Below, in pieces: positions 40,690-48,477 of a stretch of 64,000 nt of DNA. Within the stretch, counting starts at the first letter, position 1; the number at the start of each line of letters is the position of its first letter. Under the pieces are notes generated by a model. The model was not told where the DNA came from and did not search any database. It saw only the letters and a program-made list of their open reading frames with translations. The DNA is from DASSUW01 sp963803335 (lineage in GTDB: Bacteria > Actinomycetota > Thermoleophilia > Solirubrobacterales > Solirubrobacteraceae). The DNA is taken from assembly GCA_963803335.1 (NCBI GenBank), contig CAWDME010000008.1, positions 186,001 through 250,000 of the forward strand. The letters are read 5' to 3'. The position numbers and the translations under genes are program-made.

Positions 40690-40719
40690 TAATATATCCG
40701 GGATGGAACAAGAGTTCCA
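40690..40719. promoter_or_regulatory. Bidirectional promoter and IclR operator
   Basis: TAATATATCC (40690-40699) provides a -10 on both strands: TAATAT seven bases before the IclR ATG 40703 (leaderless) and TATATT 13-14 bases before the MttB ATG. TGGAAC-AAGA-GTTCCA (40704-40719) is a perfect inverted repeat of the IclR type (TGGAA-N-TTCCA). It starts on the second base of the iclR start codon. Binding here would control both directions. Confidence 0.75.
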
Positions 40720-41452
40720 AGGGTCGCCGGGCACGCAGACGATCGACCGTGCCGCCCAGTTGCTGACGCTCGTGCTCGAGGCCGAAGAGCCGCGCGCCCT
40801 GACCGAGCTGGCCGGTGACGCAGCGCTGCCCAAGAGCACCGCCTCGCGCCTGCTCGGCGCACTCGAGCGCCAGGGCCTGATCCAGCAGCGCGGCCGCCGC
40901 GGCAGCTTCGAGCCCGGGCCCGTCCTGCGCCGCTACGCCCACCGCGGGCAGCTCGTCGAGCTCGCCCAGGCGCACCTGGAGGCGCTGTCGGCGGCGAGCG
41001 GGGAGACGATCAACCTCGCGGTTCCCGGCCCGCTCGGCGTCGAGCACCTCGCGCAGGTCGAGAGCCGGCACTTCCTCGGGACCGGCCAGTGGGTGGGGCG
41101 CCGCGTCCCGTTCCATTGCACCGCGGTCGGCAAGGTCCTGATGGCGTTCGGCGGAGTTGATTTGACGAATCCGCCCACCCCGCTCGTACCGCTGACCTCC
41201 GCGACCATCGTCGACCCGGACCGCCTGCGGGCGGAGATCGCGCACGTGCGCCGCGACGGCTGCGCGACGGCGATCGACGAACTTGAAGTCGGCCTGTCGT
41301 CGCTCGCCGCCCCGGTCGGCGACGGGATGGCCGCCCTTTCGATCTCCGGCCCCACCCTGCGCCTGGACGCGCAGCTGATGGCCGACCTCCGCCCGACATT
41401 GATCCACGAGGCCCAGGCGTTAGGCCACGACATGGGAGTGCACGCCGCATGA
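40703..41452 (+). CDS. IclR-family regulator of the corrinoid operon
   Basis: A 249-residue IclR protein. HTH about 13-75 (TIDRAAQLLTLVLEAEEPRA, LTELAGDAALPKSTASRLLGALERQGL). The effector domain has the usual signature, with FHCTAVGKVLMAFGG and a late AAPVGDGMAALSISGP. ATG 40703 is embedded in a matching operator palindrome. Its stop overlaps the corrinoid-protein ATG by 4 nt, so the regulator is the first gene of a six-gene coupled operon running to 46784, and faces the MttB gene. It probably senses the methylated substrate or its product. Confidence 0.9.
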   Translation: MEQEFQGSPGTQTIDRAAQLLTLVLEAEEPRALTELAGDAALPKSTASRLLGALERQGLIQQRGRRGSFEPGPVLRRYAHRGQLVELAQAHLEALSAASGETINLAVPGPLGVEHLAQVESRHFLGTGQWVGRRVPFHCTAVGKVLMAFGGVDLTNPPTPLVPLTSATIVDPDRLRAEIAHVRRDGCATAIDELEVGLSSLAAPVGDGMAALSISGPTLRLDAQLMADLRPTLIHEAQALGHDMGVHAA

Positions 41453-42114
41453 CGCACGACGAGATCCTGCAGCTGCTCTACGACGAGACCCTGGTCGGCA
41501 ACGCGCCGGCCGTGAAGGAGGGTGTGGAGGGGGGCCTCGAGGACGGGCTCGAGCCCGAGCGCATGCTCTATGACGCGTTGATCCCGTCGCTCGAGGAGGT
41601 CGGTGCGCGCTTCGAGCGCGGCGACTACTTCGTGCCCGAGATGCTGATCGCGGCGCGGGCGATGCAGGGCGCGCTCGACATCCTGCGCCCGCTGCTCGCC
41701 GAGACCGGCGCCAAGCCGACCGGCAAGTTCCTGATGGGCACCGTGAAGGGCGACGTGCACGACATCGGCAAGAACCTCTGCAACATCATGCTCGAGGGCG
41801 CAGGCTTCGAGGTCATCGACCTCGGCGTCAACGTGCCGCCCGAGAAGTTCGTCGAGCAGATCAACGAGCACGCGCCCGACGTGGTCGGCTTCTCCGCGTT
41901 CCTGACTACGACGATGCCGATGTTCAAGGCGAACATCAACGCGCTGCAGAAGGCCGGCATCCGCGACAAGGTGATCGTGATGGTCGGCGGCGCGCCGGTC
42001 ACGCAGGAGTACGCCGACGCGGTCGGGGCCGACGGCTACAGCGCCGACGCGTCGAGCGCCGTCAAGAAGGCCAAGCAGCTGATTGAGCAGCGCCGCGAGA
42101 TGGTGCCGGCCTGA
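41449..42114 (+). CDS. Corrinoid protein (MttC/MtgC-type)
   Basis: A 221-residue B12 protein. The helical cap domain (LYDETLVGNAPAVKEGVEGG, PERMLYDALIPSLEEVGARF, YFVPEMLIAARAM) precedes a Rossmann B12 domain with the base-off ligand motif DVHDIGKN (Asp102, His104, Gly107) and VGFSAFLTTTM. It carries the methyl group between the MttB-type enzyme and the methyl-THF:corrinoid methyltransferase encoded next. It overlaps the IclR stop by 4 nt and shares one base with the next ATG. Confidence 0.93.
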   Translation: MTHDEILQLLYDETLVGNAPAVKEGVEGGLEDGLEPERMLYDALIPSLEEVGARFERGDYFVPEMLIAARAMQGALDILRPLLAETGAKPTGKFLMGTVKGDVHDIGKNLCNIMLEGAGFEVIDLGVNVPPEKFVEQINEHAPDVVGFSAFLTTTMPMFKANINALQKAGIRDKVIVMVGGAPVTQEYADAVGADGYSADASSAVKKAKQLIEQRREMVPA

Positions 42115-42971
42115 TGGACACGATCCTGCGCGGCAAGTCCAAGACGGTCACGATCGGGGCGGGACAGCCGTTCTGCATCATCGGCGAGCGGATCAACCCG
42201 ACCGGCCGCAAGAAGCTGGCCGAGGAGCTGCGCGGCGGTGATCTCAGCACCGTCGAGCTCGACACGCACGCGCAGGTGGAGGCGGGCGCCGACATGCTCG
42301 ACGTCAACGCCGGCATCCCGCTCGTCGACGAGGCCGAGCTCCTCGCCAAGATGCTGCAGACGGTGCAGGCGACGGCCGACATCCCGATCTGCATCGACTC
42401 GTCGGTGATCGAGGCGCTCGAGGCCGGGCTGGCCGTCTACGAGGGCAAGGCACTCGTGAATTCGGTGACGGGGGAGGACGACCGGCTGGAGGAGATCCTG
42501 CCGCTAGTGGCCAAGCACGGCGCCGCCGTGATCGGGCTCGCCAACGACGAGACCGGCATCCCCGAGACGCCGCAGCAGCGGCTCGAGATCGCCACCAAGA
42601 TCGTGTCGGTCGCCGGCGACCACGGGATCCCGCCCGAGGACGTCGTGATCGACCCGCTGGCGATGACCGTCGGCGCCGACACCGAGGCCGTGACGACGAC
42701 TTTGGAGACGATCCGGCTGATCCGCGACACCCTGGGCGTGAACATGTGCCTGGGCGCGTCGAACGTCTCGTTCGGGCTGCCCGAGCGGCACGTGCTGAAC
42801 GCCGCCTTCCTGCCGATGGCGATGGCCGCGGGCCTGACCAGCGCGATCATGAACACGGCCGAGGTCTGCGTGCAGGCCGTCCGCGGCGCCGACCTGCTGC
42901 TCGGTCACGACGCCTGGGGCTCGAGCTGGATCGCCGCCCACCGCGCCCGCCAGGCGGCCGCCGCGCCGTGA
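42114..42971 (+). CDS. Methyl-THF:corrinoid methyltransferase (MtgA/AcsE-like)
   Basis: A 285-residue pterin-binding TIM barrel: FCIIGERINPTGRKKLAEEL, VDVNAG-like ADMLDVNAGIP, CIDSS, NSVTGE, DPLAMTVG and LGASNVSFGLPER. This matches the methyltransferase family that moves a methyl group from a corrinoid protein to THF (MtgA) or the reverse (AcsE, MetH domain). In this operon it should accept the methyl group from the corrinoid protein and form methyl-THF, which the MetF-like enzyme at 35.5 kb could oxidise. Stop overlaps the RACo GTG by 4 nt. Confidence 0.92.
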   Translation: MDTILRGKSKTVTIGAGQPFCIIGERINPTGRKKLAEELRGGDLSTVELDTHAQVEAGADMLDVNAGIPLVDEAELLAKMLQTVQATADIPICIDSSVIEALEAGLAVYEGKALVNSVTGEDDRLEEILPLVAKHGAAVIGLANDETGIPETPQQRLEIATKIVSVAGDHGIPPEDVVIDPLAMTVGADTEAVTTTLETIRLIRDTLGVNMCLGASNVSFGLPERHVLNAAFLPMAMAAGLTSAIMNTAEVCVQAVRGADLLLGHDAWGSSWIAAHRARQAAAAP

Positions 42972-44797
42972 CCGCGCCCGCCGTCGACGGCTCGGCGCGC
43001 GTGCGCCTGCGCTTCGAGCCCGACGGCGCGGACGTCCGCGTCCCGTCCGGCACGCCGATCTTCGACGCCGCGAGCTGGAACGGCATCGCGATCGACTCGA
43101 CGTGCGGTGGCCACGGGACGTGCAAGAAGTGCAAGGTGCGGATCGACGAGGGCGAGGTGCCGGTGAGCGCCGTGGACCCGCGTGCGTTCAGCCCCGACGA
43201 GCTGCGCGAGGGCTGGCGGCTCGCCTGCCGGGCGCCCGCCCAGGCCGACCTCGTCGTGCACGTGCCGCCGCTGCAGACGCGCCCCAAGGCCGCGCTCGTC
43301 GGCGTCGGCCGGCACGTGATCCTGCGCCCCGCCGTGCAGAAGCGCCACCTGGTGATGGAGGAGCCGTCGCTGGAGGACCAGCGCTCCGACGTACAGCGCG
43401 TGCTCGACGCGATCGAGGACCTCGAACCGCGCGTCGGCCTCGGCGTCGTGCGCACGCTCGGCAAGATCCTGCGCGAGGCGCAGTTCGACGTCACCGCGGT
43501 CGTGTGTGACGAGGAGCTGATCGCCGTTGAGCCGGGCGACACCACGGGCCGGCGCTTCGCGATCGCCTTCGACCTCGGCACCACGACCGTCGTCGCCACG
43601 CTGCTCGACCTCGAGACCGGCACGCCCGCAGCCGTGCGGTCGATGCTCAACCGCCAGCAGCCGTACGGTGCCGACGTCATCTCGCGCGTGTCGGCGACGA
43701 TGCTCGACGAGCAGGCGCTCGGCGCGCTGTCCGCGCGCGCCCACGAGACGCTCAGCCAGCTCGCCGGCGAGGTGTGCGACGAGGCCGGCGTCGACCCCGC
43801 CGAGGTGTACGAGATCGTCGTGGTCGGCAACGTGACGATGGTGCAGCTGGCGCTCGGCATCGACCCAGAGCCGCTGTCGATGGCGCCGTTCATCGTCGCC
43901 GCCCACGACCTGCCGCCCGCGACGGCCGCGGACTTCGGCGTGACCGTCCACCCGCACGCGCCGGCCGTGATCTTCCCTTCGCTCGGCGCCTATGTCGGCG
44001 CCGACATCGTCGCCGGCATGCTCGCCACCGGCCTCGTGCGCGACAAGCGGCTGCGCCTGTTCATCGACGTCGGCACCAACAGCGAGATCGCGCTCGGCAG
44101 TCACGACCGCGTGCTCGCCACCGCCGCGCCGGCGGGCCCCGCCTTCGAGGCGGCGCAGATCCGCTGCGGGATGCGCGCGGCGGAGGGGGCGATCGAGGGC
44201 GTCAAGATCGCCGGCGACGCGATCGAGCTCCAGGTGATCGGCGACATCGAGCCGGCCGGCATCTGCGGCTCCGGGCTGGTCGACTGCGTCGCCGAGCTGG
44301 TCGGCGCCGGGCTCCTCGACCACTCCGGCCGCTTCGTGCCGGAGGAGACCGCGGCGGAGATCGCGCCCGCGCTCGCCGAGCGGCTCACGAAGATCGGCGA
44401 GGAGCGCGTGTTCATGCTCGCCGAGAAGGTCTTCCTGTCCCAGCGCGACGTGCGCGAGCTGCAGTTCGCCAAGGCCTCGATCGCCACCGGCTGGCACATC
44501 CTCATGCGCGAGCTGGGGGTGCAGCCCGAGGACGTCTCGCAGGTGCTGCTGGCCGGGAGCTTCGGCGCCTACCTGTCGCCGGCCAGCGCGATTCGCATCG
44601 GCCTCGTGCCGCGGATGGCGCTGCCGCGGATCGTCTCCGCTGGCAACGTGGCGAGCGAGGGCGCCAAGATGGCGGCGCTGAGCGTGCGCGAGCGCGCCGA
44701 GGCGCGGTCGCTGATCGGAGAGGTCGAGTACGTGGAGCTCTCGGGCCGCGAGGATTTCAACGACATGTTCATCGACCAGCTGGCGTTCCCCGGATGA
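42968..44797 (+). CDS. RACo-type reductive activator of corrinoid proteins (2Fe-2S, DUF4445)
   Basis: A 609-residue protein starting at GTG 42968. The N-terminal ferredoxin domain has STCGGHGTCKKCKV with Cys46, Cys52 and Cys55, and Cys87 in RLACRAP, as ligands of a [2Fe-2S] cluster. From about residue 190 an ASKHA ATPase-like domain follows (AIAFDLGTTTVVATLLD, VVGNVTMVQLALG, FIDVGTNSEIALG, AGICGSGLVDCVAEL, LLAGSFGAYLSP). RACo proteins use ATP to return inactive Co(II) corrinoid to Co(I), which is essential when oxygen or chance oxidises cobalt. All metal ligands are present. Confidence 0.93.
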   Translation: MTAPAVDGSARVRLRFEPDGADVRVPSGTPIFDAASWNGIAIDSTCGGHGTCKKCKVRIDEGEVPVSAVDPRAFSPDELREGWRLACRAPAQADLVVHVPPLQTRPKAALVGVGRHVILRPAVQKRHLVMEEPSLEDQRSDVQRVLDAIEDLEPRVGLGVVRTLGKILREAQFDVTAVVCDEELIAVEPGDTTGRRFAIAFDLGTTTVVATLLDLETGTPAAVRSMLNRQQPYGADVISRVSATMLDEQALGALSARAHETLSQLAGEVCDEAGVDPAEVYEIVVVGNVTMVQLALGIDPEPLSMAPFIVAAHDLPPATAADFGVTVHPHAPAVIFPSLGAYVGADIVAGMLATGLVRDKRLRLFIDVGTNSEIALGSHDRVLATAAPAGPAFEAAQIRCGMRAAEGAIEGVKIAGDAIELQVIGDIEPAGICGSGLVDCVAELVGAGLLDHSGRFVPEETAAEIAPALAERLTKIGEERVFMLAEKVFLSQRDVRELQFAKASIATGWHILMRELGVQPEDVSQVLLAGSFGAYLSPASAIRIGLVPRMALPRIVSAGNVASEGAKMAALSVRERAEARSLIGEVEYVELSGREDFNDMFIDQLAFPG

Positions 44798-45363
44798 TCT
44801 CCGTCGTGGCCTGCGGCGCCCTCGCGGTGCACGTGCAGACGATCGCGCGGCGGCGCGGGCTCGACATCGAGGTGCATCCGCTGCCGGCGCTGTTGCACAA
44901 CCGGCCGGAGAAGATCGCGCCGGCGGTCGCGGCGCAGATCGAGCGGCTGCGGCGACGTGGCGATCGCGTCGTGGTGGCCTACGCCGATTGCGGCACCTAC
45001 GGCGCGCTCGACGACGTGCTCGGCGAGGTGCCGCGGCTGGAGGGCGCGCACTGCTACGACGTGCTCGCCGGCGAGCACGCGCAAGCCGCCCTCGACGAGG
45101 AGCCCGGCACCTACTTCCTCACCGACTTCCTCGCCCGCACGTTCGAGCACACGGTCATGCGCGAACTCGGCCTCGACCGCCATCCCGAGCTGCGCGACGC
45201 GTACTTCGGCCACTACACGCGCGTGCTGTGGCTGGCCCAGCGCCCGACGCCCGCCACACGCGCGGCGGCCGAGCGTGCCGCCGCGCTGCTCGGCCTGCCG
45301 CTCGAGGTGCGCGAGGTCGGCGAGGAGCCACTCGAACGCCAGCTGGCGGCGCTCCTGAGTTGA
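44794..45363 (+). CDS. DUF1638 family protein
   Basis: A 189-residue soluble protein beginning ISVVACGALAVHVQTIARRR, with HPLPALLHNRPEKIAPAV, VAYADCGTYGALDDVL and FLTDFLARTFEHTVMRELGLD. This is the DUF1638 pattern, a family of unknown function commonly encoded with MttB-type methyltransferases and RACo. Two conserved cysteines (VACGA, ADCGTY) and several His could bind a metal or corrinoid. It overlaps both neighbours by 4 nt in the demethylase operon. Confidence 0.87.
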   Translation: MISVVACGALAVHVQTIARRRGLDIEVHPLPALLHNRPEKIAPAVAAQIERLRRRGDRVVVAYADCGTYGALDDVLGEVPRLEGAHCYDVLAGEHAQAALDEEPGTYFLTDFLARTFEHTVMRELGLDRHPELRDAYFGHYTRVLWLAQRPTPATRAAAERAAALLGLPLEVREVGEEPLERQLAALLS

Positions 45364-46784
45364 GGCTCCGGATCGGAGACGAGCCGCTCGCGCCCGCCAC
45401 GCTCGTGGCGGCCGCGCGCGCGACCCGCGTCGACGTCGAGCTGACCACCGAGGCGCGCGAGCGAATGGCGGCCGGCCACGCCGCCGCCGAGCTCGCGGCG
45501 ACCCACTACCCGGTGTACGGCCGCACAACCGGCGTCGGCGCCAACCGCCACGTCGACGTCAGCGGCGACCTCGGTGAGCACGCCCTGCGCCTGTTGCGCA
45601 GCCACGCGGGCGGGCTCGGCGAGCCGCTGCCCGCCGACGCCGTGCGCGCCACCGTGCTCGTGCGGCTGGCGCAGATGACCGCGGGCGGTGGCAGCCGGCC
45701 GGAGGTGGCCGAGGCGCTCGCGACCGTGCTGGGCTCCGAGCGCGTACCGACCGTGCGCGACCTCGGCGGCCTCGGCACCGGCGACCTCACCGTGCTCGCG
45801 CAGCTCGGGCTCGCGCTCGCCGGCGAGGGCGAGGACGGCGCGCCGGCGCGGATCGCGATCGCGCCTGGTGACGCGCTGCCGCTGATGAGCTCCAACGCCG
45901 CCACCTACGCGACCGCCGCACTCGTGTGGCAGGACCTCTGCGACCTGCTCGAGGCCGGGCTCGGCGTCGCGGCGCTCAGCTTCCGCGCCATGCGCGGCAA
46001 CCGCGAGGCGTTCGCCGACGCGGTCGCCGAGGCGCGGCCGCTGCCCGGCATCACGCTCGTGTCCTCGCGCCTGCGCGCGCTCACCGCCGAGGCCGAGCCG
46101 CCCGCGCGCCGGCAGGACCCGTTCGGCCTGCGCTGCCTGCCGCCGGTGGCCGCCGCGCTGGCGTGGGCGCTGTCGGGCCTGCACGACGTGCTCGCCGTCG
46201 AGATCAACGCCGCCGCCGAGAACCCGCTGTTCGCCGGCGGCGAGCCACTGCACAACGGCGGCTTCCACGCCGCCAGCTGCGCGCTCGCGCTCGACAGCGT
46301 GCGGCTCGCGCTGGTGCCGTTCGGCAGCCTCTCCGGCGCGCGGCTGTCGCACCTGATGGCGCCCGACCTCACCGGCCTGACGCCGTTCCTGGCCGCTGAC
46401 GAGACCGGCAGCTCGGGCGTGATGATCGCCGAGTACCTGTCGGCCGACGCGCTGGCGCGGCTGCGCACCGGCGCGACGCCGGCCGTGCTCGGCTCGGTCT
46501 CGATATCGCGCGGGCTCGAGGAGCACGCCAGCTTCGCCTGGCAGTCGGCCGGGCAGGCACGCCGCGTCGTGCCGCTGCTGCGCACCGTGCTCGCGCTCGA
46601 ATGGGTCGCCGCCGAGCGTGCGCTGCGGATGCGCGACGTGCCCGTGGCCGGCATCCTGGCGCCCGCCCGTGAGCTGGCGCGCGGGTTCGACGGCCGGTTG
46701 GAGGACCGGCCGCTCGGCGGCGACGTCGCGCTGGCCGAGGCCGCGCTGCCGTCGCTCGCCGAGCTGGTCCGTTCAGTTAGTTAG
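45360..46784 (+). CDS. Histidine/aromatic ammonia-lyase homologue without a canonical MIO motif
   Basis: A 474-residue protein of the HAL/PAL fold, starting at TTG 45360 over the DUF1638 stop. Conserved are Tyr53 in VYGRTTGVG, Asn179 in MSSNAATYATA, Arg in QDPFGLRCLPPV, NGGFHAA and ETGSSGVM. The place of the Ala-Ser-Gly triad that makes the MIO electrophile reads G139-T140-G141-D142 (LGGLGTGDLT), one residue short and with Thr for Ser. Normal ammonia elimination by MIO therefore looks doubtful. Its place as last gene of the corrinoid operon suggests action on a methylated amine, perhaps a histidine betaine. Confidence 0.82.
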   Translation: MRLRIGDEPLAPATLVAAARATRVDVELTTEARERMAAGHAAAELAATHYPVYGRTTGVGANRHVDVSGDLGEHALRLLRSHAGGLGEPLPADAVRATVLVRLAQMTAGGGSRPEVAEALATVLGSERVPTVRDLGGLGTGDLTVLAQLGLALAGEGEDGAPARIAIAPGDALPLMSSNAATYATAALVWQDLCDLLEAGLGVAALSFRAMRGNREAFADAVAEARPLPGITLVSSRLRALTAEAEPPARRQDPFGLRCLPPVAAALAWALSGLHDVLAVEINAAAENPLFAGGEPLHNGGFHAASCALALDSVRLALVPFGSLSGARLSHLMAPDLTGLTPFLAADETGSSGVMIAEYLSADALARLRTGATPAVLGSVSISRGLEEHASFAWQSAGQARRVVPLLRTVLALEWVAAERALRMRDVPVAGILAPARELARGFDGRLEDRPLGGDVALAEAALPSLAELVRSVS

Positions 46785-47730
46785 CGAGGTTGTTGGCCTC
46801 GAGGAAGGCCTTCGCCACGTCGGCGGGCTTCTTCTTGTCGAGGTCGACAGCCGCGTTCATCGCGGGCATCGCCTTGTCGGTCAGCAGCTTGTTGACCGAG
46901 TTGATCACGTCCATGAACTGCTGGCCGCCCAGCGCGTCGAGCTTGTCCTTGTTGATGACGAAGTAGACGTTCTGGAAGCCGAAGACGCCCTTCGGGTCCT
47001 CGAGCACCTGGTACTTGCCGGAGGCGAGCTGCGCGTCGGTCGAGAACACGTTGACCGTGTCGACGTCGCCCTTGTCGAGCGACGGGTACTGCAGGCCGAG
47101 CGCGAGCTGCTTGAACTTCAGGTTGTCCTTGACGCCGTAGACCGAGGCCATGCCCTTGAGGCCGTTGAAGCGGTTCTTGAACTCAGGGCGGGCGCCGAGC
47201 GTGAACGTGCCGGGGATGTTCTTGAGGTCGGCCACCGACTTGAGGTTGTGCTTCTGCGCGAACTCCTTGGTGGTGGCGATCGCGTCGGTGTCCTGGAACG
47301 GCGTGGCGTCGCTCACCGCCTGCCCGCGCTTCTCATACAGGTCCTTGACGATCTGCTGCGTCTCCTCCGGGCTCTTCGGCAGCGCGTCCTGCTTGAACAC
47401 CACGGACTGCGACACGCCGGTGTACTCCGGGTAGGCGTCGATCTGCTTGGAGGTCAGCGCCTTGTCGATGATCTCGGTGGCGCCGATGTTCTCCTTGTAG
47501 TTGACCTTGTAGCCCTTGGCCTCGAGCGCCTGCTTGTAGAGCTGGCCGAGCACGAACTCCTCGGTGAAGTCCTTCGTGCCGATCGTCACGGCGGGCTTGC
47601 CCTTGCCGGGCTGGTCACTGCTGCTCGACGAGGTGCCGGTGCCACCACTCGAGCCGCCGCTGTCGTCGCCGCCGCATCCGACCACGACGAGCATGGCGAG
47701 GACGGCGAGCAGTGCGAATAGTCGTGCCAT
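46777..47730 (-). CDS. Betaine/choline-type ABC importer, substrate-binding lipoprotein (OpuC/OsmF class)
   Basis: A 317-residue lipoprotein. The leader MARLFALLAVLAMLVVVGCG has a lipobox VVGC, then a Gly/Ser linker. The mature part is a type-II periplasmic-binding fold of the OpuAC/QAT class: VTIGTKDFTEEFVLGQLYKQ, DAYPEYTGVSQSVVF, TFTLGARPEF, and NVYFVINKDKLDALGG. The class binds glycine betaine, choline, carnitine or related trimethylammonium compounds; a relative binds ergothioneine. It is the last gene of the importer operon, 27 bp after the second permease. The stop overlaps the lyase gene's 3' end. Confidence 0.9.
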   Translation of the reverse strand: MARLFALLAVLAMLVVVGCGGDDSGGSSGGTGTSSSSSDQPGKGKPAVTIGTKDFTEEFVLGQLYKQALEAKGYKVNYKENIGATEIIDKALTSKQIDAYPEYTGVSQSVVFKQDALPKSPEETQQIVKDLYEKRGQAVSDATPFQDTDAIATTKEFAQKHNLKSVADLKNIPGTFTLGARPEFKNRFNGLKGMASVYGVKDNLKFKQLALGLQYPSLDKGDVDTVNVFSTDAQLASGKYQVLEDPKGVFGFQNVYFVINKDKLDALGGQQFMDVINSVNKLLTDKAMPAMNAAVDLDKKKPADVAKAFLEANNLAN

Positions 47731-47757
47731 GAGGATCTCCCCTTGTTTCCTATGGGT

Positions 47758-48477
47758 TCATGCAAGCGCCCGGTCGGCCGGGAGATCCGACTCGGCGGGC
47801 GGGACGATGGTGTGCAGCTCCCGCGAGACCGCGAGGCCTTTCGGTGTGACCGCGCGCTGCGCGAGGGTGAGCAGGCCGTCGACCGCGAACGCCAGCACGA
47901 CGGTCACGATCGTCGCGGCGATCACGCCGTCGAGCCCGTACGTCGACTGGTTGACGATGATGTCGCCGAGGCCGCCGCCGCCGGCGAGTGCGGCCAGCGG
48001 CGCTGTGGCGATCACGTACACCGACGCGGTGCGGATGCCGGCGAAGATCAGCGGCCACGACAGCGGCAACTCGACGCCGAACAGGACCTGGCGCTGGTTC
48101 ATGCCCATGCCGCGCGCGGCCTCGACAGCGTCGGGGTCGACACCGTCGACCGCCGTGTAGGCGTTGGTGAGGATCGGCGGGATCGCCAGCGCCACGAGTG
48201 CGATCGTGATGTTCAGGCGCGACAGGCCGAAGAACGCGAGGCTGATCGCGATCAGCGCCAGGCTGGGCAGTGCGCGCAGCACATTGGAGACGTTGATCGC
48301 GAACAGGGACCCCTTGTGGATGTGGCCGAGCCAGACGCCCAGCGGCAGCGCGATCAGCAGCGAGATCGCGAGCCCGATCGCCGCGATGATCAGATGCTGC
48401 CCCGTGCGGTCGAGCAGCAGGCTCGTCTCGTCGGTGAAGAAGTTGAGGACGCCGCTCACGTCGGCGAACACGCTCAT
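47758..48477 (-). CDS. Betaine-type ABC importer permease 2
   Basis: A 239-residue permease with about five or six TM helices and the ABC EAA loop (AVEAARGMGMNQRQVLFGVEL PLS with the invariant G). It is of the OpuBB/ProW type. ATG 48477 overlaps the first permease's stop by 4 nt. The start MSVFADVSGVLNFFTDET is usual for this class. It would pair with the other permease as a heterodimeric channel. Confidence 0.9.
   Translation of the reverse strand: MSVFADVSGVLNFFTDETSLLLDRTGQHLIIAAIGLAISLLIALPLGVWLGHIHKGSLFAINVSNVLRALPSLALIAISLAFFGLSRLNITIALVALAIPPILTNAYTAVDGVDPDAVEAARGMGMNQRQVLFGVELPLSWPLIFAGIRTASVYVIATAPLAALAGGGGLGDIIVNQSTYGLDGVIAATIVTVVLAFAVDGLLTLAQRAVTPKGLAVSRELHTIVPPAESDLPADRALA

Noticed and set aside
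42114..44797. Recent transfer of the corrinoid operon from an anaerobe
   Set aside because: Base composition, codon choice (GC-ending) and overlap style match the neighbours, so no sign of recent transfer is visible.
45360..46784. Straight annotation as HutH histidine ammonia-lyase
   Set aside because: The Ala-Ser-Gly triad is not intact and no hutU/hutI genes are nearby.
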